Position numbers and translations under genes: made by a program. Below are positions 59,311 to 64,000 of a stretch of DNA of 64,000 nt, piece after piece. The stretch comes from Toxoplasma gondii ME49. Its lineage: Eukaryota > Apicomplexa > Conoidasida > Eucoccidiorida > Sarcocystidae. The stretch spans positions 1,690,144 to 1,754,143 of the forward strand of contig NC_031480.1 in assembly GCF_000006565.2 (NCBI RefSeq), given 5' to 3'. Within the stretch, counting starts at the first letter, position 1, and the number at the start of each line of letters is the position of its first letter. The notes under the pieces were generated by a model that did not search any database, was not told the origin of the DNA, and saw nothing but the letters and a program-made list of their open reading frames with translations.

Positions 59311-62300
59311 GGAGGCTCATTTGTTGTTATCTGATCGGTATATGCGTGTATATACATATATATGTATGTATATATGTAGGCTCATTTGTTGTTATCTGAT
59401 CGGTATATGCATGTAAATATATATATATATATATATGTATAGAAGGTACGAAAGTAGTGGGATTTTTGTGCGGATGTTTGAGATTTGGAATTTGGGGGTA
59501 TTTGGAGAGTCTGGCGAGACTCGTATTTTCCTCGAGGTCTGAGCGCGTTCGATCTCACCAAGCAGGCGATTTGCTTTTCACTCTTCATGCCTTGATTTCC
59601 ATCTCGAATTCCATGGCACTCTCCCGGGTGTTCGACGAGGCTGCGAGCGGCACTCATGAGCTGGAGAATCCAGAGCGGCAGCGCCGCGACGTCTGGGTCA
59701 CCCTCGTCGTCCTGAACGCCGAAGGCTTCTTTGTTCGGGAGAAGCGAGGAGAGCGGCGCCGCGTTGTTCTTCATGTTCACAGTCTTGCGCCTTCCTGCGG
59801 CGCGCGCCAGTGAAGGATCCTTCACACTGATGTCGAGTTGCTTGCCGTATCTGCGGCCGGCGAGGCGGTTGAAAGTGAGCAGTTCGGTCCTGTTGTCGAC
59901 GAACTCGGAGAGAAAAGAGCGTTCAGCAGTCGCGAGACTCAGCGACGAAGCAGGCTCTCCATCTCGCCGCTGCCTGTGGCGTTTCTGCCGTCTCCGCAGG
60001 TCCCGGCAGCCTCTCTCTCCTTCCGCATCGTCTCCGGAGAGTCGCGACTCGACGCTTTCCCCCCACTCAGGTCCTCCCGCAGGCGCCGGTCCGGGAGTAC
60101 AGACACCTGGCGTCCACGCGCCGCCCGCCCAGCCTTTGTCTGCAAGTTTTCGCGTCTTCGCGGCTTTCTTCTTCAGCGCAAAAGGCGCGCCTTCGCCGTC
60201 GAACTTCGTCTCCTCCGCTGCATGCGACGCATCCGCCAGCGTCTCCTGACGTCGGGGCCGAGGCAGCGGGAGGCGGTAGAGCGACAAGGGCGCGAAGGAG
60301 ACGCGCTCCGAGCCGGACATGAACGAGGCGCGAGACGAGTCGTGAGAAGAAGAAAACAAGGAGGAGGCCGAGGAAAAGGCAGCAGAAGCTGCAGCGAGTT
60401 CCATTGCGTCTGACGATGGAAGAGAGGAAACAGGGGGGGGAGGAGGCAGAGCGAGGCAAGCCGAGACAAGTGAATTGCACGGTTTGTGCCCGCGAACCGA
60501 CATCGGAGACAGCGAAGGCGAAGCGGAGTGTGGCGAGTGAGAACTCTCGCCAGTGCCCTCTTGGTTATCTTCGGAAGATGGGGATCTTCTCCTTTCTCGC
60601 AGATCACGAGAAGAACGCTGTTGGCTTTCGTTTGAAAACACTGGAACCTCGCGGCCATCTGGACTCGAAGGCGAAACGACGCCGGCTTCGCCTCCCTCAG
60701 CAACGTATCGAAGTTGCCTTTGCTGAGGGAGACTGAGGGTCTCGTTTCGTCCTTCTTCTCTGTCTCCTTCCCTTTCTTCTTCACTCTGCGTCGTTCTGGG
60801 TCGTTTCCCCCGAGCGGTCTCTGCTCGCAGAGCCTCCCCGACGAGACGACACTGCTGCGGTGAAGGCAGCACCAGCGAAAAGAATTTCCGGGATCGATTG
60901 AAGAATTGTCCGCGGTAGAAAGGCGCGACTCTCCGAATATAAGCCGGGCGGTCCAGACCCATGAGCGCAACCACTGCAGAGACAAACTGGCAGCGAGACG
61001 CAGGTGCGGTGAGACTGGGCGCGGAGGAGGTTGAACGAAGACTCTCCAAGAAAACAGAGAGGAAGAGGAACAAGAAGGACAAGAAGAGGAAGGAGAAAGG
61101 GAGGAAGAAGAAGGAGACGAAGGACAGGGTGACGAAGATGCAGAGAGAGAGGGAGAAGGAGAATTGAGAGAGGGGGGAAAGGACAAAAAGAGGAGAGACG
61201 AGTAAATGGCAACGAAACAGAAACGATGAAAATGAAGGAGACATGAAAAGATGCCAGGAACAAGCGAAACCGAGATAAAAAGACAAGACGAGACTCACCA
61301 GCCTTCACAGCGCGGGGCAGGCTAGGGTGCTGAAGGAGCTCGCTCTGCTTCTCTTGCGCTCGACGTCGCTCAGATGCCGAAGAGGAGACGCATCGATAAA
61401 ATCTGAAGAAAGAAAACAGAAGAAAGACTGTTCAAAATCCTTTGAAAGATTCTTCAGGAAAAAGCGGGTTCGCTCCAGGTTTTTCTGAATCGAAGCAACA
61501 CCCCCTTTTTAGCAAATTTTGTTTCACTCCAAACATCGTTCACCGGACTAGACAGAACGTTTCAAGTCGAAGAGTGGTGGAGTCACTACGGTCGATTTCA
61601 GGAGGCAAACAACAAGTTCTTTCCACCTTCTTTAACTCCCGCCTGCATACTGCAGCTGCGAAGGGCGCATGTCTCGACGCGAGAAGACCGCAGACAAGGG
61701 GGGAAGGAACAGCAAGAAAGATGGAAACGCAATTCGCCAGCAAGACGCAAGAAACCTTGCCTCACTGAGTTTCTGCTTTCCTGTGTACAGACACCTCCAG
61801 TCGCTTGCAGACGTGGACCAAACAGGAGACCAAAAAATGTAAAATAAAAAACTAGCGGAGGTTCTGTTGTGACAGACTACATTTAAGCGGCGAATGCGTA
61901 GTTTAAAATTCCTACGCCTCTATACATATACAATTATACGTATACATACATGCATATATACATATATACAGGTAGCTGTCTACAATGTTATTTATCTGTA
62001 TATATACATATATATATATATTATATAGGTAGGTAGCTGTTTACAATGTTATTTATCTGTATATATATATATATATAGTATATATATATAGGTAGGTAGC
62101 TGTCTACAATGTTATTTATCTGTATATATATATATAGATATATATATATTATATATATATATATATATAGGTAGCTGTCTGAGTCTAGGAATAGCTCCTG
62201 TGTGTCTCTTTCCAGTCTTGCATTCACGGCGAGGACTCGAGGGGGACTCCGACGAGGGCAGAAGCTGAGGTGCCGAGGGCCGCGGAGACAAGCGGCCTGT

Positions 62301-64000
62301 TGCAAAAGACTCGAAGAGATGGAGAACGGCGAGGCAGCAGACGACGCGGGAGAAGCGCGAGAGGCAAGACTGGCAGCAGGCGGAGGGGAGGCAAGAAGAG
62401 TGGAAATGTCAAGAAAGGGATGGCGACGCGGACAGGGAGAGAAAGACGGAATGGCGAAGAGAAGAGAACGAACAGCGGATAGGAAAGAAAACGCGCGAAG
62501 GGAAAAGAAAGAGTGGAAGCGAAAAGGAGAGACAGAAACATGTTTCGGCGCGGACTCACGGAATTTTGAAGGAACGCTTAGAGGCGTTGCAGAAGAAGGC
62601 GCTGACGGGGAGGCGGTTCGACGAGACGAAGTGCAAGTACTGCGACCAAACCTGCGAAAAGGCAAGACAGAAAACAACGAGCTCGAAGCAAACCGTCAAA
62701 CACAAGAGCAAGTCTCGAGAGGCTTCACACAAACAGAAAAGTTGCACGAAAGAAAGGGGACCGCCGATGCAGCTTCAGTGTGAGCTACTGAAGGTCTTTC
62801 TTCGTCGGTCGCACATTGTAGGAGAGACTTCTGCCGAGTCCATCTCTCAACGGACAAGGGAAGAAGGTGAAGCCTCCCGAGGAACGTCACTCCACCGCGA
62901 GTTTTCATTTTCTACGAAACACCTCGTGATTCTCAGTCTCCTCGCAGCGTCAGTGTCTGCGCGCCTCCGAGAGCCGGCACCTTCTGCCGACTCCTTTTCT
63001 CTCTTTTTCTCAGGTCGACGTCACGGCTTTGTCCGACTTGCCCAGGTCGGTCAGACGGTCGGCGGGTGCTACTTCGCATCTTTTGCCACCGCGTCAATTG
63101 CCTGCACCTGGAACGATCGACAGCCTCTCTCTCTGCGGCGGTCCAGTTGCAGGATTTACCCTGACTCAGTGCATGCCTGACGAACGAGTCCCGAGCGAGT
63201 TCCGCGGAAACGCGAAAAGCAAGGCACGATGTGAACGCAGAGCCTTCCCAAACGTTCCGCCCTGGAGCCTGTCCTGTCTGTCTCCTCCCTCTGGTCCTCG
63301 TTGGTTTCGTGAGAGAAAGCGTCCACACTGCGGCCCAGCGCCTCACTGCCGATCGCTTGCAGTCGTCGGACGCGGACGCGGACGCCTCGTTCTCTCCCGA
63401 GTGGAAATCTCCTCGAGGTCTGCAGTTCAGTGCGAGCAGTTCGCGTCTGAGTTCTCACCTTCCTCGCTTCGCACTCGATCAGTCCTGCCGGAAGCTGGAG
63501 TCTCTCGAGTTTCCTGCAGCAACAGAGAAGAAGCGTCTGCCAAGCCTGGAGAAGCAGCTCCTCGCGCTCGCATCCTACACTGTGCCCTTTTCCAGAAATG
63601 CCGCCGCCGTCTCCGAGCGCGCCGAACTGTCCCTTTGCTTCCTGCAGACAGAGTGCGAAGAGCGGCTCGACATGGTTCGCGGACTTGCCTCTCTCTCCTC
63701 CGCGCTTCGCCCGCTGGAGCAGGAGCGACTGCTCTGCATCTGCGAGCGCCGCGGCGTCGGCCGAGAGAGTCACACATCCCTCAGCCACTGCTGTCAGCTG
63801 CGCCTGCGTCTGGGCCTCCTGCTCTTCACGGGAGGAACGAAGAGGCAGAACAGCCGTCGAGAGCGCCGCCTCCCCTTCCTCGCTCTCTGGAGCTGTCGCC
63901 AACGCCCGCTGGCTCTCCGCGAGCGCGCGAACCGCGTCGCCAACGCCGCCTCCACCCGCCGAGGCGCGAACGCAGCGAAACGCAGACGGCGCAGAGGCCT
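52257..64000 (-). CDS. TAF1B: giant TAF1B/Rrn7-like RNA polymerase I factor, 5' end outside window
   Basis: Exons 64000-63459 (open to the edge), 62651-62560, 61402-61299, 60973-59559, 58843-56804 and 56552-52257 join in phase to about 2,830 residues, against about 590 in human TAF1B. The family is the TFIIB-like subunit that helps load RNA polymerase I on rDNA. Core blocks occur in family order: LLLQAWQTLLLCCCRKLERL then VWSQYLHFVSSNRL (helices before the first cyclin fold), PIDFSLLLAILWIALLNCRL with AVTARDVLCLLLTDALPLL (first cyclin repeat), VGVYIHPAPARALLP, and FPAPVAVGAAVLIAARLLWP (second cyclin repeat, about 55745-55672). Long Ser-, Arg- and Glu-rich insertions separate them. The zinc ribbon expected at the N-terminus would lie outside the window. 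The last ~40 codons run into simple repeat, so the true 3' end is uncertain. The identification comes from remembered family patterns, not a search. Confidence 0.68.
53022..53095 (-). repeat. in-frame 21-bp repeat coding SREKRDK
   Basis: Four units of the type CGAGACTTGTCTCTCTTTTCT lie inside the last exon of the TAF1B candidate and code tandem SREKRDK heptapeptides, a basic-acidic, probably disordered segment. Confidence 0.88.
59225..59440. repeat. TA-rich tract with a duplicated ~68-bp unit
   Basis: The word AGGCTCATTTGTTGTTATCT occurs at about 59312 and 59380, each followed by GATCGGTATATGC and a TA tract. It lies in the TAF1B-candidate intron between its two largest middle exons. Confidence 0.88.
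61920..62172. repeat. four copies of a ~62-bp unit with TA spacers
   Basis: GGTAGCTGTCTACAATGTTA followed by TTTATCTG and a TA tract starts at about 61971, 62032 and 62095, with a truncated fourth copy at 62170. The periods are 61, 63 and 75 because the TA part varies. It lies in the intron between exons 62651-62560 and 61402-61299. Confidence 0.88.

Overview
The window is nuclear DNA of a tissue-cyst-forming coccidian apicomplexan (Toxoplasma, Neospora, Hammondia or Besnoitia type). The evidence is genes broken by many 0.2-2 kb introns with GTGAGT/GTAAGC donors and pyrimidine-rich CAG acceptors, many TGCATG(C) words, exons rich in GAC/GAG/CTC/GTC codons, conserved cores carrying very long Ser-, Glu/Lys- and Arg-rich insertions, and (TA)n tracts confined to introns and spacers. 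I could not decide the species. All exon models are mine, built by joining consensus splice sites in phase; nothing was aligned by computer.

Layout. 254-7071 (+): a kinesin-3 type motor with an FHA domain (6 exons). 7947-10178 (+): a poorly resolved, coding-like stretch with one in-frame TGA. 15813-10760 (-): UDP-sugar pyrophosphorylase (7 exons, 615 codons). 15814-20727: mostly non-coding, with one degenerate-looking coding patch near 20 kb. 34001-20728 (-): a complete CCDC39 (FAP59) orthologue in 15 exons, 1,450 codons, its introns full of TA microsatellites. 34002-35907: divergent promoter region with a 57-bp triplication and C-tracts. 35908-36869 (+): unrecognised Arg-rich gene whose 3' end is convincing. 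47111-39164 (-): nucleolar complex protein NOC3 (7 exons, 1,733 codons) with a large C-terminal extension. 51831-49264 (-): small unrecognised Lys/Glu-rich protein with a 16-nt first exon and about 15 copies of a 67-bp repeat in its second intron. 64000-52257 (-, 5' end outside the window): a giant protein that I read as the RNA polymerase I factor TAF1B/Rrn7, previously easy to miss because its core is scattered over more than 2,800 codons.

How the genes relate. CCDC39 is an axonemal ruler, and a kinesin-3 lies in the same window; in coccidia only the microgamete carries flagella, so CCDC39 is expected to be sexual-stage specific. NOC3 and the TAF1B candidate both serve ribosome production in the nucleolus, and the small basic protein between them may too, although nothing shows that the neighbours are co-regulated. 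The pyrophosphorylase is a metabolic housekeeping enzyme. No rRNA gene, CRISPR array, transposase or organellar gene was seen, and I recognised no tRNA.
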